Origin: Curtobacterium sp. ER1/6
GTDB taxonomy: Bacteria > Actinomycetota > Actinomycetes > Actinomycetales > Microbacteriaceae
Assembly: GCF_001742745.1 (NCBI RefSeq)
Contig: NZ_MJAK01000002.1
Span: forward strand, 310,001-374,000
DNA: 64,000 nt
Direction: 5' to 3'
The notes below the pieces were generated by a model. The model saw nothing but the letters and a program-made list of their open reading frames with translations, was not told where the DNA came from and made no database searches. Shown piece by piece: positions 27,056-34,583 of the stretch (its first letter is position 1; each line of letters opens with the position of its first letter). The translations under genes and the position numbers were made by a program.

Positions 27056-27362
27056 TCCATCCCCGGGCCGCGCTCGGCCCGGTCACTGTCCTCGAACGCG
27101 GCCGTGGAGCGGTCCCGAAGCACCGACCGTGGCCGCTTCGACCGGGCACTGTGCCCGATGCGGCCAAGCTACGACGCACGTCCGACAGGCCGCCTGCGAC
27201 ACGCGGCCTCCCCGGTTACGGTTGCGTGAACGGAGGCGCGGGTGCGGGTGCGGGTGCGCCCGAGACTCGCGGTGGGCGACACTGCTCGCGGCCGGAGCCG
27301 CGAGGACCGTCGCCCCTCGCGAGACTCGGGCCGGCAGCGCGCAGCACGCTCGCGCTCGCGCG
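27056..27362. other. 307-nt intergenic region between phoH2 and the aminotransferase gene
   Basis: It holds the upstream region of phoH2, a small CGGGCAC-T-GTGCCCG hairpin near 27143-27157, a GGGTGC triplet array (about 27237-27256) and repeat family 3 copy 2. I see no credible gene. Confidence 0.6.
27258..27332. repeat. palindromic repeat family 3, copy 2
   Basis: GCCCGAGACTCGCG at the left pairs with CGCGAGACTCGGGC at the right with one central mismatch, enclosing GGGCGACACTGCTCGCGG and a mirrored half. It lies 30 nt past the end of the aminotransferase gene and may be its terminator. Confidence 0.6.
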
Positions 27363-28472
27363 CTACTGCATCGTGGCGTAGGACAGGCAGGCGTCGCGGA
27401 ACACGTCGAGCGTCGCGTCCGTCGTGGACGCGAACACGGACACGCGGGCGACCCCGAGGCGCGTCGTGACCGTGACCCCGTGGTTGTGCAGCGCCGCGGA
27501 CAGCGCCGTCAGTCGGCCCTGCGCCGGTCGGAGCACCACGATGCCGGCACGCTCGCGCGGGTCGCGGCTCGACTCGACCTCGAGCCCGAACTCGTCGGCG
27601 ATGTCGAACACCCGCTCGACCCGCTCGGCCACGCGCTCCTGCACCGCGCCGACGCCGACCGACACGAGCCGCTCGAGCGACACCGCCATCCGGGCCTGCG
27701 CCACGGGGTCGATGCGGGTCATCTGGTACCCGGCGGCACCGGGCTTGACCGAGGGGACCTCGGTCGGCCAGCCGGTGGTGCCGTGCGGACCGGACAGCGC
27801 CGGCCGCAACCGGTTCAGTGCCCGGTCGCTGAACGCGGTGAACCCGGTCCCCCACCCCGCGTGCAGCCACTTCTGGCCGCCGGTGGCCACGACGTCCGCG
27901 ACCTCGTAGGGAGCGTCCACGACGCCGAAGCCCTGGATCGCGTCGACGATGAGCAGGCGTTCGCCGATCACCTCGCGGATCGCGGCGAGGTCGGCCAGGT
28001 ACCCGGTCTGCCAGTCGACGAGCGAGACGGCCACGGCGGTGACGTCGTCGGTCAGGCGGGACGCGATCAGCGACGGGGTCATCCACCCGGCGCCGGACTC
28101 CACCACGACCGGCTGCACCCGGCCGCCGGTCGCCGAGGCGGCGCTGGCGAGCGCGAGCGGCAGCGACGGGTACTCGTCGGCGGCGACCAGCACCCCGCCG
28201 GTCAGGCCGAATGCGGTGTGCAGCAGCCCGGGCGTCGTCGCGGTCTGCGAGACCACCTGGTCCTCGCGGCGACCGACGAGTCGTGCGGCGACCGTGCGGA
28301 CGCGGGCGTCCTGCTCGTCCATGGTCTCCATCGCGCCGAAGCGCATGCGCTCCTGGATCGTCCCGAGGACCCGCTGCTCCTCGAGCACGGCGGTCTGCAC
28401 GGGACCGAACGCGGCGTGGTCGAGGTAGCCGGGCTCCTCGGCGAAGCCGCTCACGTACTCGGCGATGTTCAC
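27363..28472 (-). CDS. class V aminotransferase-fold PLP enzyme
   Basis: The 369-residue protein resembles the selenocysteine lyase/cysteine desulfurase-like branch of class V aminotransferases. The PLP lysine is in ATGGQKWLHAGWG and the cofactor Asp in LLIVDAIQGFGVV. The N-terminal YLDHAAFGPV is typical of this branch. There is no obvious catalytic Cys loop as in NifS/SufS, so a desulfurase role is doubtful. The start is GTG with GGAAGG 8 nt upstream and a TAGACT -10 box. The substrate is unknown and the neighbours give no help. Confidence 0.8.
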   Translation of the reverse strand: MNIAEYVSGFAEEPGYLDHAAFGPVQTAVLEEQRVLGTIQERMRFGAMETMDEQDARVRTVAARLVGRREDQVVSQTATTPGLLHTAFGLTGGVLVAADEYPSLPLALASAASATGGRVQPVVVESGAGWMTPSLIASRLTDDVTAVAVSLVDWQTGYLADLAAIREVIGERLLIVDAIQGFGVVDAPYEVADVVATGGQKWLHAGWGTGFTAFSDRALNRLRPALSGPHGTTGWPTEVPSVKPGAAGYQMTRIDPVAQARMAVSLERLVSVGVGAVQERVAERVERVFDIADEFGLEVESSRDPRERAGIVVLRPAQGRLTALSAALHNHGVTVTTRLGVARVSVFASTTDATLDVFRDACLSYATMQ

Positions 28473-28505
28473 AGGCGCAACCTTCCGTGGGATGGGAACC
28501 CTGTG

Positions 28506-28511
28506 AGTCTA
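28506..28511 (-). promoter_or_regulatory. -10 box of the class V aminotransferase gene
   Basis: TAGACT on the minus strand, 33 nt before the GTG. The short leader includes GGAAGG. Confidence 0.45.
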
Positions 28512-28573
28512 CTGGGATGGCTGAGGCGGAGCGAACCTGAGCCGATCGGCGCAGTCCTGTGCCGGGGCGTCCG

Positions 28574-29359
28574 TCAGCCGCCGAAGCGCCGGGACCGCAG
28601 CCCGAAGTCGCGTACCGCGCGGAGGAAGTCGACCTCGCGCAGGTCCGGGTAGAACGCCTCGACGAAGTAGAACTCGCTGTGGGCGCTCTGCCAGAGCATG
28701 AAGTCCGACAACCGCTGCTCCCCCGAGGTGCGGATCACCAGGTCGGGGTCCGGCTGACCCTGCGTGTACAGGTGGTCACCGATGAGCTCGGGCGTCAGGA
28801 CCTCGGCCAGGTCGTCGAGCGTCCCGCCGACCTCGCCGTGGGCGCGCACGATGCTCCGCATGGCGTCGGCGATCTCGCGGCGGCCGCCGTAGCCGACCGC
28901 CAGGTTCACGTGCAGCCCGGTGTGGTCGGCGGTCCGGGCCTCGGCGGCGGTCAGGGCGGACACGAGGGCGGGGGGCAGCCCCTCGTCCGCGCCGACGTGC
29001 TGCACCCGCCAGTCGCGGTGGTCGGCGAGCGTGCCGGCCAGGTCGGCGATGATGCCGACGAGCTGCGCGAGCTCCTCGCCGCCGCGCCCGGTCAGGTTGT
29101 CGGCGGACAGCAGGTAGAGCGTCACGACCTCGATGCCGAGGTCGTCGCACCAGTCGAGGAACTCGGGGATCTTCGCGGCGCCCGCCCGGTGCCCGTGCGC
29201 GGCCGACTCGAGGCCGAGCTGCTTCGCCCAGCGACGGTTGCCGTCCACGATCATGGCGACGTGCTTCGGCATCGCCCGGGTGTCGATCTGCCGGCGGATA
29301 CGACGCTGGTAGGCACGGTAGAGGACGCCGCGCCCTGCCCATCCCACCCTGCCGGTCAC
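28574..29359 (-). CDS. cis-prenyltransferase (isoprenyl diphosphate synthase, UppS family)
   Basis: The enzyme adds isopentenyl units in cis to make a short or long polyprenyl diphosphate, ultimately for the cell-wall lipid carrier. The 261-residue protein shows AMIVDGNRRWAKQLG (catalytic Asp), the HGHRAGA and ADNLTGR segments, and the IPP site VIRTSGEQRLSDFMLWQSAHSEF. Actinobacteria often have a Z-FPP synthase plus a longer-chain enzyme; which one this is cannot be told here. GTG 29359 is chosen because TACAGT lies 6 nt upstream (leaderless); the first in-frame start at 29377 would lie upstream of that box. Confidence 0.92.
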   Translation of the reverse strand: MTGRVGWAGRGVLYRAYQRRIRRQIDTRAMPKHVAMIVDGNRRWAKQLGLESAAHGHRAGAAKIPEFLDWCDDLGIEVVTLYLLSADNLTGRGGEELAQLVGIIADLAGTLADHRDWRVQHVGADEGLPPALVSALTAAEARTADHTGLHVNLAVGYGGRREIADAMRSIVRAHGEVGGTLDDLAEVLTPELIGDHLYTQGQPDPDLVIRTSGEQRLSDFMLWQSAHSEFYFVEAFYPDLREVDFLRAVRDFGLRSRRFGG

Positions 29360-29365
29360 GGCACG

Positions 29366-29371
29366 ACTGTA
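29366..29371 (-). promoter_or_regulatory. cis-prenyltransferase -10 box, leaderless type
   Basis: TACAGT on the minus strand, 6 nt before the GTG. It decides the start codon of this gene. Confidence 0.55.
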
Positions 29372-29442
29372 GTGCACCGCGACCGGACCGCGCTGGAGCC
29401 GGGCACGCCGCCGACGCTCGGCTGCCGTTCGGCCAGGGGCCC

Positions 29443-29448
29443 TACTGT
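29443..29448 (+). promoter_or_regulatory. hlyIII -10 box, leaderless type
   Basis: TACTGT, 6 nt before the ATG at 29455. Confidence 0.5.
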
Positions 29449-29454
29449 CGGCCC

Positions 29455-30150
29455 ATGCACGACGAGACCGCCACGCTGCCCCACGTGCCGTTCACCGAGG
29501 AGGCGGCCGCCACCGAACCCCGGCCGGCCTGGCGCGGCTGGATCCACCTCGGCACGTTCCCGTTCGCCGTCGCGATGGGCATCGTGCTCATCTGCCTGGC
29601 GGACAGCGGTGCCGCGAAGGCCGGCAGCGCGGTCTTCATGGCGACCTCCCTGCTCATGTTCGGCGTCTCGGCGACCTACCACCGGTTCCCGTGGGGCCCC
29701 GCGGTGAAGAAGGTCCTCAAGCGGATCGACCACACCAACATCCTGCTGCTCATCGCCGGCACCTACACGCCGATCGCGATCTGCGCCCTGCCCCACACGC
29801 TGATGGTCGTCGTGCTGTGGGTGATGTGGTCCGGCGCCGCACTCGGCATCGCGTTCCGCGTGCTGTGGATCAACGCGCCGCGCTGGCTGTACGTGCCGAT
29901 CTACCTCGTGCTCGGCTGCGCCGCGCTCGGGCTGCTGCCGCAGTTCTTCGCCGCGAGCGTCCCGATGACGGTGCTCGTGCTCTCCGGCGGGCTGGCCTAC
30001 GTGATCGGCGCGCTCGTCTACGGCTTCAAGCGGCCGGACCCGGCACCGACGGTGTTCGGCTTCCACGAGGTCTTCCACGCCCTGACGGTCGTGGCCTTCG
30101 CCGCCCAGTGGGCGGGCGTGCTCATCGTGGCGCTGGACCCGGTGCGCTGA
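29455..30150 (+). CDS. hemolysin III / PAQR family membrane protein
   Basis: The 231-residue protein has seven predicted membrane helices and the PAQR-type metal residues: His in ATYHRFPW, Asp in RIDHTNILLL, and the late FHEVFHAL. Members are linked to ceramidase-like hydrolysis or membrane homeostasis; the bacterial role is unclear. The ATG has TACTGT 6 nt upstream and no leader. Its stop codon lies in a triplicated 13-14-bp repeat, followed by a family-1 palindrome shared with the convergent gene. Confidence 0.9.
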   Translation: MHDETATLPHVPFTEEAAATEPRPAWRGWIHLGTFPFAVAMGIVLICLADSGAAKAGSAVFMATSLLMFGVSATYHRFPWGPAVKKVLKRIDHTNILLLIAGTYTPIAICALPHTLMVVVLWVMWSGAALGIAFRVLWINAPRWLYVPIYLVLGCAALGLLPQFFAASVPMTVLVLSGGLAYVIGALVYGFKRPDPAPTVFGFHEVFHALTVVAFAAQWAGVLIVALDPVR

Positions 30151-30178
30151 TCCCGGTGCGCTGACCCGGCGCGCTGAC
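30138..30178 (+). repeat. three tandem repeats spanning the hlyIII stop codon
   Basis: CCCGGTGCGCTGA occurs at 30138 and 30152, and as CCCGGCGCGCTGA at 30165. The first copy contains the TGA stop codon, as at the xseA end. Confidence 0.75.
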
Positions 30179-30185
30179 GCGACAG

Positions 30186-30239
30186 CACGACGGACGGGAG
30201 GCCCGTGGCGCGCTCGCCACGGGCCTCCCGTCCGTCGTG
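30186..30239. terminator. palindromic repeat family 1, copy 3 (between hlyIII and the 99-aa gene)
   Basis: A perfect 25-bp stem with a 4-nt loop (CGCT). It contains CGACGGACGGGAGGCCCG. It lies between convergent genes, 7 nt from the minus-strand stop. Confidence 0.75.
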
Positions 30240-30246
30240 TGCGGAC

Positions 30247-30546
30247 TCAGCCGCGCTCGGTGTCGTCGCCGACGTCGGCCCGGCCGTCCTCGGCGGCGCG
30301 ACGCGCCGCCTCGTCCGTCGACGTGCGGTCACCGGACCCCGCGTCCGCCTCGAGCCGCTCCCGGACCTCCGAGCGGTAGCGCGTGCGACGGATGCGACGG
30401 GTCATGTCGACGACCAGCAGGATCGTCACGACCGCGACGACCGCGATGGCGATGAAGCCGGCGACCCCGGGGGTGACGTCGACGTCGGGCACGACCGACG
30501 GGCTCGGGCTGGGGGCGGCGGCTATGGCCGTCAGGATGGTGCTCAC
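30247..30546 (-). CDS. small single-helix membrane protein downstream of mca
   Basis: The 99-residue protein has a short external N-terminus rich in Pro/Ser, one transmembrane helix (about residues 28-48, GFIAIAVVAVVTILLVVDM), then a basic stretch (RRIRRTRYRSEVRERL) and an acidic tail. The GTG start overlaps the mca stop by 4 nt (GTGA), so it is co-translated. Function unknown. Confidence 0.78.
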   Translation of the reverse strand: MSTILTAIAAAPSPSPSVVPDVDVTPGVAGFIAIAVVAVVTILLVVDMTRRIRRTRYRSEVRERLEADAGSGDRTSTDEAARRAAEDGRADVGDDTERG

Positions 30547-31433
30547 GCGGTGGTGTCCTCGTCGTCAGGGATCCCCGCGAACAGGTCGGACTCCGGCAGC
30601 TCGGTGGGCACGCGTGCCTCGACGAGCTGGTAGTCCTCGGTGGGCCACACCGTCGCGAGGAGGTCGTTCGGCCAGTAGAAGAAGGCGCTGTCCGGCGGCA
30701 CCTGGCTCGCGTGCGCACGGAGGGCGGCGTCGCGGGCGTCGAAGTACTCGTGCACGTCGACGTGCGTGGTCGCGAGATCGGGCCGGTCGGCGAACCGCTC
30801 GACCCACTCGCGCAGCTGCTCGAGCGCCGGGCTCTCCGGGTCGCGCTCCTGCAGCGCCTCGAAGATCGTGCTGAAGCGGCGGGGGTTCATCGTGCGCTCG
30901 TAGTAGAGCTTCGACACCGACCACGGGGCACCGGCGGACGGGTACTTCGCCGGGTCCGCGGCGTCCCGCCACGCGGCCATCGAGACCTCGTGCGTCCGGA
31001 TGTGGTCCGGGTGCGGGTAGCCGCCGTTCTCGTCGTAGGTGACGAGCACGTGCGGACGGAACCGCCGGACGACGCGGACCAGGGCCTCGGTCGAGTACTC
31101 GAGCGGCACCGTCGAGAACGTGCCGGGGCGCACGGTCTCGCCCTGCTCGGCGTCGGGCAGGCCCGAGTCGTGGTAGCCGAGCCACACGTGGTCGATGCCG
31201 AGCGCCGTCTGCGCGGCCGCCATCTCGCCGCGGCGGAAGCCCGCCATGTCCCGGTGCGCGCGGCTCGTCGCCGGTTCGCCGAGCTGCTCGTTGAGGATGT
31301 CCCCGGCCTCGCCGCCGGTGCACGACACGACGAGGACCTGGTGCCCCTCGGCGACGTACCGGGCGGCGGTCGCCGCTCCCTTGCTCGACTCGTCGTCGGG
31401 GTGGGCGTGGACGGCCAGCAGGCGGTACGGCAC
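30543..31433 (-). CDS. mca: mycothiol S-conjugate amidase
   Basis: Mca cleaves mycothiol conjugates of electrophiles to release mercapturic acids, a detoxification step specific to actinobacteria. The 296-residue LmbE-type zinc enzyme shows VHAHPDDESSKGAA (zinc His, Asp) and GGYPHPDHIRTH (third ligand). The sequence VSCTGGEAGDILNEQL separates Mca from the deacetylase MshB. GTG 31433 (VPYRLLAV) is preceded by GTGAGGAA; GTG 31445 is the alternative. The gene is coupled to the downstream small membrane protein. Confidence 0.9.
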   Translation of the reverse strand: MPYRLLAVHAHPDDESSKGAATAARYVAEGHQVLVVSCTGGEAGDILNEQLGEPATSRAHRDMAGFRRGEMAAAQTALGIDHVWLGYHDSGLPDAEQGETVRPGTFSTVPLEYSTEALVRVVRRFRPHVLVTYDENGGYPHPDHIRTHEVSMAAWRDAADPAKYPSAGAPWSVSKLYYERTMNPRRFSTIFEALQERDPESPALEQLREWVERFADRPDLATTHVDVHEYFDARDAALRAHASQVPPDSAFFYWPNDLLATVWPTEDYQLVEARVPTELPESDLFAGIPDDEDTTA

Positions 31434-31510
31434 GGTGTTCCTCACGGGGTGCGAGTCGAGTGGGGCGCGCACGCGGCGTCCGCGTGCATGCGGGCAGCGC
31501 ACAGCGGGGC

Positions 31511-32005
31511 GTGAACTACCCTGGGGATCAGGATAATCACCCCGGGAGCCCCCAACTGTCCGAACCGCTGCACCCCGCCGGATCCGCGACCACCGCGTCG
31601 TCGGCCGCCACCGCTGCGACCCTGGACGACCGGTACGGCCGGACGCCCGACCGACGCCGTCGCGGCCGGCTGTTCGGCGTCCTCGCGGCGATCGCCGTCG
31701 TGCTCGTCTTCGTCGCGTGGGTGGTGTGGGCCGGGCTCGACCAGACCTCGCACGGGCTCGACAACACCGAGGTCGGGTACACCGTCGTGTCCGACCACCG
31801 GACGGTCGTGCACTCGCAGGTCTCCGTCGACCCGGGCACCGAGGCGAAGTGCGCCGTGCAGGTGCTCGACAAGTCGTACTCGATCGTGGGGTGGAAGGTC
31901 GTGACGCTCCCGGAGTCCGACCAGCGCACCCGGACCATCTCGACCGACGTGAACACGACGACTCGCGGCGTGACCGGCTTGATCCACGACTGCTGGGTTC
32001 CCTAG
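31511..32005 (+). CDS. DUF4307 membrane protein
   Basis: The protein has the DUF4307 core: LDDRYGRTPDRRRRGR, one transmembrane helix (LFGVLAAIAVVLVFVAWVVWAG) and an external domain with two cysteines (KCAVQVL, HDCWVP) that could form a disulfide. Function unknown; it usually sits next to mca and greA, as here. The start is uncertain. GTG 31511 is the nearest standard codon, but a GATAAT -10-like box (31532-31537) lies downstream of it. A CTG at 31556 preceded by GGGAG would read (M)SEPLHPAGS. The stop codon overlaps the greA -10 box. Confidence 0.8.
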   Translation: MNYPGDQDNHPGSPQLSEPLHPAGSATTASSAATAATLDDRYGRTPDRRRRGRLFGVLAAIAVVLVFVAWVVWAGLDQTSHGLDNTEVGYTVVSDHRTVVHSQVSVDPGTEAKCAVQVLDKSYSIVGWKVVTLPESDQRTRTISTDVNTTTRGVTGLIHDCWVP

Positions 32006-32008
32006 ACT
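31979..32008 (+). promoter_or_regulatory. greA promoter
   Basis: TTGATC (31979-31984) and TAGACT (32003-32008) are separated by 18 nt. TAGACT overlaps the TAG stop of the DUF4307 gene. The leader would be about 60 nt. Confidence 0.55.
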
Positions 32009-32023
32009 CGTCTGATTCGCGGA

Positions 32024-32050
32024 CGAGACCGGCCACACCGGCCGGTCTCG
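32024..32050 (+). terminator. hairpin in the greA leader (terminator or attenuator)
   Basis: CGAGACCGGCC and its complement form a perfect 11-bp stem with loop ACACC, followed by TTCTCT. It lies after the greA -10 box and 23 nt before the ATG. It can terminate the upstream DUF4307 transcript and also attenuate greA. Confidence 0.65.
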
Positions 32051-32073
32051 TTCTCTGTCGAAGGGAACCCCAC

Positions 32074-32562
32074 ATGAGCAACGACACCCAGGTCACCTGG
32101 CTGACCCAGGAGGCGCACGACCGTCTGACGGCCGAGCTCGCGCAGCTCTCCGGCCCCGCCCGCAAGGAGATCGCGGACCGCATCGAGGCGGCGCGCGAGG
32201 AGGGCGACCTCAAGGAGAACGGCGGCTACCACGCCGCGAAGGACGAGCAGGGCAAGATCGAGGCCCGCATCCGTCAGCTCACCGAGCTGCTCAAGCACGC
32301 CACCGTCGGCGAGGCGGACTTCGACGGCACCGTCGAGCCCGGCACGGTCGTGACCGCCGTGATCGCCGGCGACGAGTCCACCTTCCTCGTGGGCAACCGC
32401 GAGATCGTCGCCGAGGGCTCGGACCTGACCGTGTACAGCCCGGTCAGCCCGGTCGGTGCCGCCATCGTCGGGCTCCGCGCCGGCGACAAGACGAGCTACA
32501 CGGCCCCGAACGGCAAGGAGATCGCCGTCGAGGTCACGAAGGTCGAGCGCTACGAGCCGTAG
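32074..32562 (+). CDS. greA: transcription elongation factor GreA
   Basis: GreA rescues backtracked RNA polymerase by stimulating transcript cleavage. The 162-residue protein has the N-terminal coiled coil with the catalytic tip (EEGDLKENGGYHAAKDEQ, with Asp/Glu at the turn) and the C-terminal FKBP-like domain (GTVVTAVIAGDESTFLVG ... SPVGAAIVGLRAGD). AAGGGA precedes the ATG. The leader carries a strong hairpin. Confidence 0.95.
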   Translation: MSNDTQVTWLTQEAHDRLTAELAQLSGPARKEIADRIEAAREEGDLKENGGYHAAKDEQGKIEARIRQLTELLKHATVGEADFDGTVEPGTVVTAVIAGDESTFLVGNREIVAEGSDLTVYSPVSPVGAAIVGLRAGDKTSYTAPNGKEIAVEVTKVERYEP

Positions 32563-32581
32563 GGCGCGCCGCGCGCCGGGT

Positions 32582-32644
32582 CGAACCACGGAACCGACGT
32601 CGAACCGGGCACACGCCCTGGTTCCACGTCGGTTCCGTGGTTCG
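32582..32644. terminator. palindromic repeat family 2, copy 2 (between greA and the 163-aa gene)
   Basis: Perfect 19-bp outer arms (32582-32600 with 32626-32644) containing CCACGGAACCGACG. The right part CCTGGTTCCACGTCGG matches the family-2 copy at 15569 with few changes. It lies between convergent genes. Confidence 0.65.
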
Positions 32645-32682
32645 GTACAGGTGGTCCCGCGGACGTGACGCCGCCGGGCGCC

Positions 32683-33174
32683 TCAGCGCGCCGCGACCTC
32701 GCGGTGCGTGAGCGCCCGCACGCACGGGAAGCACACGAGGTCGCCGACCGCGACGTCGCCCGGCAGGAGCGCCTCGCGGCCGGCGGTGCCCGTCGCGTTC
32801 GTCGTCACCGTGACCTCGACCGGGGGTGCGACCGACCGCCGGCCGATCAACCGCGCCTCGTCGAGGACGGCGCAGTCCGGGACCACGGCGTCGAGCTCGA
32901 CGAAGAGCACGCCCCACGGTCGACGCACCCGCGTGACGGTGGCGACGGTCACGCAGACGTCCGCGGGCACCCAGTCGCGCGGGCGGTACCGCGGCGGCGC
33001 CTGCTCGGCCGTGTGCACGCACGGCGTCCCGGCGACGGCGGCCAGGCGCTGCATCGACACGGCGCGGACGCGGACGTCGTCGATCGTGGCCTCGGTGCGC
33101 GCGGGCCAGAGCGTCGGGTCGAGGGGGTCGGGCAGCGAGGCGCGGAGTGACGGCAGGATCGACGTGAGGGTCAT
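32683..33174 (-). CDS. hypothetical protein with CxxC motif
   Basis: The 163-residue protein has no recognised family. It appears to be a beta-rich soluble protein with four cysteines: PCVHTAEQ, PDCAVLDE, and CFPC in a CxxC arrangement near the C-terminus (DLVCFPCVRALTHREV). A metal or redox role is possible but unproven. The ATG has GATGCT 6 nt upstream, consistent with leaderless expression. It stands alone between greA and ilvA. Confidence 0.65.
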   Translation of the reverse strand: MTLTSILPSLRASLPDPLDPTLWPARTEATIDDVRVRAVSMQRLAAVAGTPCVHTAEQAPPRYRPRDWVPADVCVTVATVTRVRRPWGVLFVELDAVVPDCAVLDEARLIGRRSVAPPVEVTVTTNATGTAGREALLPGDVAVGDLVCFPCVRALTHREVAAR

Positions 33175-33180
33175 GACGGG

Positions 33181-33186
33181 AGCATC
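33181..33186 (-). promoter_or_regulatory. -10-like box of the 163-aa gene, leaderless type
   Basis: GATGCT on the minus strand, 6 nt before the ATG. Confidence 0.35.
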
Positions 33187-33277
33187 ACGCGCCTCCCGGC
33201 CGGCGACACCGCCGCGAACGGAACCCTGACGGTCGGACGCGCGCTCCGTGCGGACCGCTGACGGGACGGCCGTGCCG

Positions 33278-34537
33278 TCAGTGCTCGAGCAGCTCCGGGC
33301 GGAAGCCGACCTCGTGCAGGCGCTGGATGACCTCCTGCGCGTGCTCCGGGCCGCGGGCCTCGATCGACAGGTCGAGGGCGACCTCGTTGATGACGAGCCC
33401 CTGCCCGTGCCGGGTGTGGAGCACCTCGACGACGTTCGCACCGGCGTCCGAGATCACCTGGGCGACGCGGGCGAGCTGCCCCGGGCGGTCCGGCAGCATG
33501 ATGCGGATGCCGATGTAGCGCGAGGCGGCGACGAGACCGCGGGTGATGACGCGCTCCATCATGAGCGGGTCGATGTTGCCCCCGCTCAGCAGGACGACGG
33601 TGCGCCCGGTGTCGCGCACGGCACCCGACATGATCGCCGCGACACCGACGGCGCCGGCCGCCTCGACGACGAGCTTCGCGCGCTCGAGGAGCACCAGGAG
33701 CGCCCGTGCGGTGTCGTCGTCGGACACGGTCACGATCTCGTCGACGTGGTCGCGGATGATCGGGAAGTTCAGCTCGCCGGGGCGGGCGACCGCGATGCCG
33801 TCCGAGATCGTCGGCTTCGTCGTGATCGTGACGGGCTGGCCGGCACGGATGGACGACGGGTAGGCGGCGGCGTTCTCGGCCTGGACGCCGACGACCCGGA
33901 TCTGGCGGCCCTGGCGCTCGGCGATGCCCTTGACCGCGAGCGCGATGCCCGCGATGACGCCGCCGCCGCCGATCGGCACGACGACCGTGTCGACGTCGGG
34001 GACCTGGTCGACGATCTCGAGACCGAGCGTGCCCTGGCCGGCGATCACCGCGGGGTGGTCGAACGGCGGGATGAACACCGCACCCGTGCGGGCGGCGAAG
34101 TCCTTCGCGGCGCTCAGGGCCTCCTCCACGGAGTGCCCGCGGAGCACGACGTCGGCGCCGTAGTGCCGCGTCGCCTGCAGCTTCGGCAGGGCGACGCCCA
34201 CCGGCGTGAAGATCGTGGCGGGGATGCCGAGCTCCCGGGCGGCGAGTGCGACGCCCTGCGCGTGGTTGCCCGCGCTCGCGGCGACGACGCCGGCGGCGCG
34301 CTGCTCCGGGCTCAGCGCCGCCAGGCGGTTGTAGGCCCCGCGGACCTTGTAGGCGCCGGTGCGCTGCAGGTTCTCGCACTTCAGGTGCACCGGTGAGCCG
34401 AGCAGCTCGCCGAGGAACTGCGACGTCTCCATCGGCGTGACCCGCGCCACCCCCGCGATCGTCTCCCGCGCCGCCTCGATGTCCGCGAACGTCGGGAACG
34501 CCACGGTCTGCTGCTGGGGCACGGAGGTGTCGGTCAC
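33278..34537 (-). CDS. ilvA: threonine ammonia-lyase with C-terminal ACT domain
   Basis: The PLP enzyme deaminates threonine to 2-oxobutanoate for isoleucine synthesis. The PLP lysine is in LQRTGAYKVRGAYN, the Gly-rich phosphate loop is VVPIGGGGVIAG, and NHAQGVALAA is present. The C-terminal part (about residues 330-419, RIMLPDRPGQLARVAQVIS...) is a single ACT domain, the shorter architecture of about 420 residues rather than the double-domain E. coli IlvA. GTG 34537 has GATGAT 7 nt upstream; ATGs at 34546 and 34549 are alternatives. Confidence 0.92.
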   Translation of the reverse strand: MTDTSVPQQQTVAFPTFADIEAARETIAGVARVTPMETSQFLGELLGSPVHLKCENLQRTGAYKVRGAYNRLAALSPEQRAAGVVAASAGNHAQGVALAARELGIPATIFTPVGVALPKLQATRHYGADVVLRGHSVEEALSAAKDFAARTGAVFIPPFDHPAVIAGQGTLGLEIVDQVPDVDTVVVPIGGGGVIAGIALAVKGIAERQGRQIRVVGVQAENAAAYPSSIRAGQPVTITTKPTISDGIAVARPGELNFPIIRDHVDEIVTVSDDDTARALLVLLERAKLVVEAAGAVGVAAIMSGAVRDTGRTVVLLSGGNIDPLMMERVITRGLVAASRYIGIRIMLPDRPGQLARVAQVISDAGANVVEVLHTRHGQGLVINEVALDLSIEARGPEHAQEVIQRLHEVGFRPELLEH

Positions 34538-34544
34538 GCCACCC

Positions 34545-34550
34545 ATCATC
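34545..34550 (-). promoter_or_regulatory. ilvA -10-like box, leaderless type
   Basis: GATGAT on the minus strand, 7 nt before the GTG. It overlaps the alternative ATG starts, so both cannot be right. Confidence 0.35.
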
Positions 34551-34583
34551 GTCGCTCGCGGCCGTCACGGCGAACCCGTGACG

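Noticed and set aside
27237-27256. GGGTGC triplet array as a regulatory repeat
   Set aside because: Only about three units in a GC-rich spacer. Too short to separate from chance slippage.
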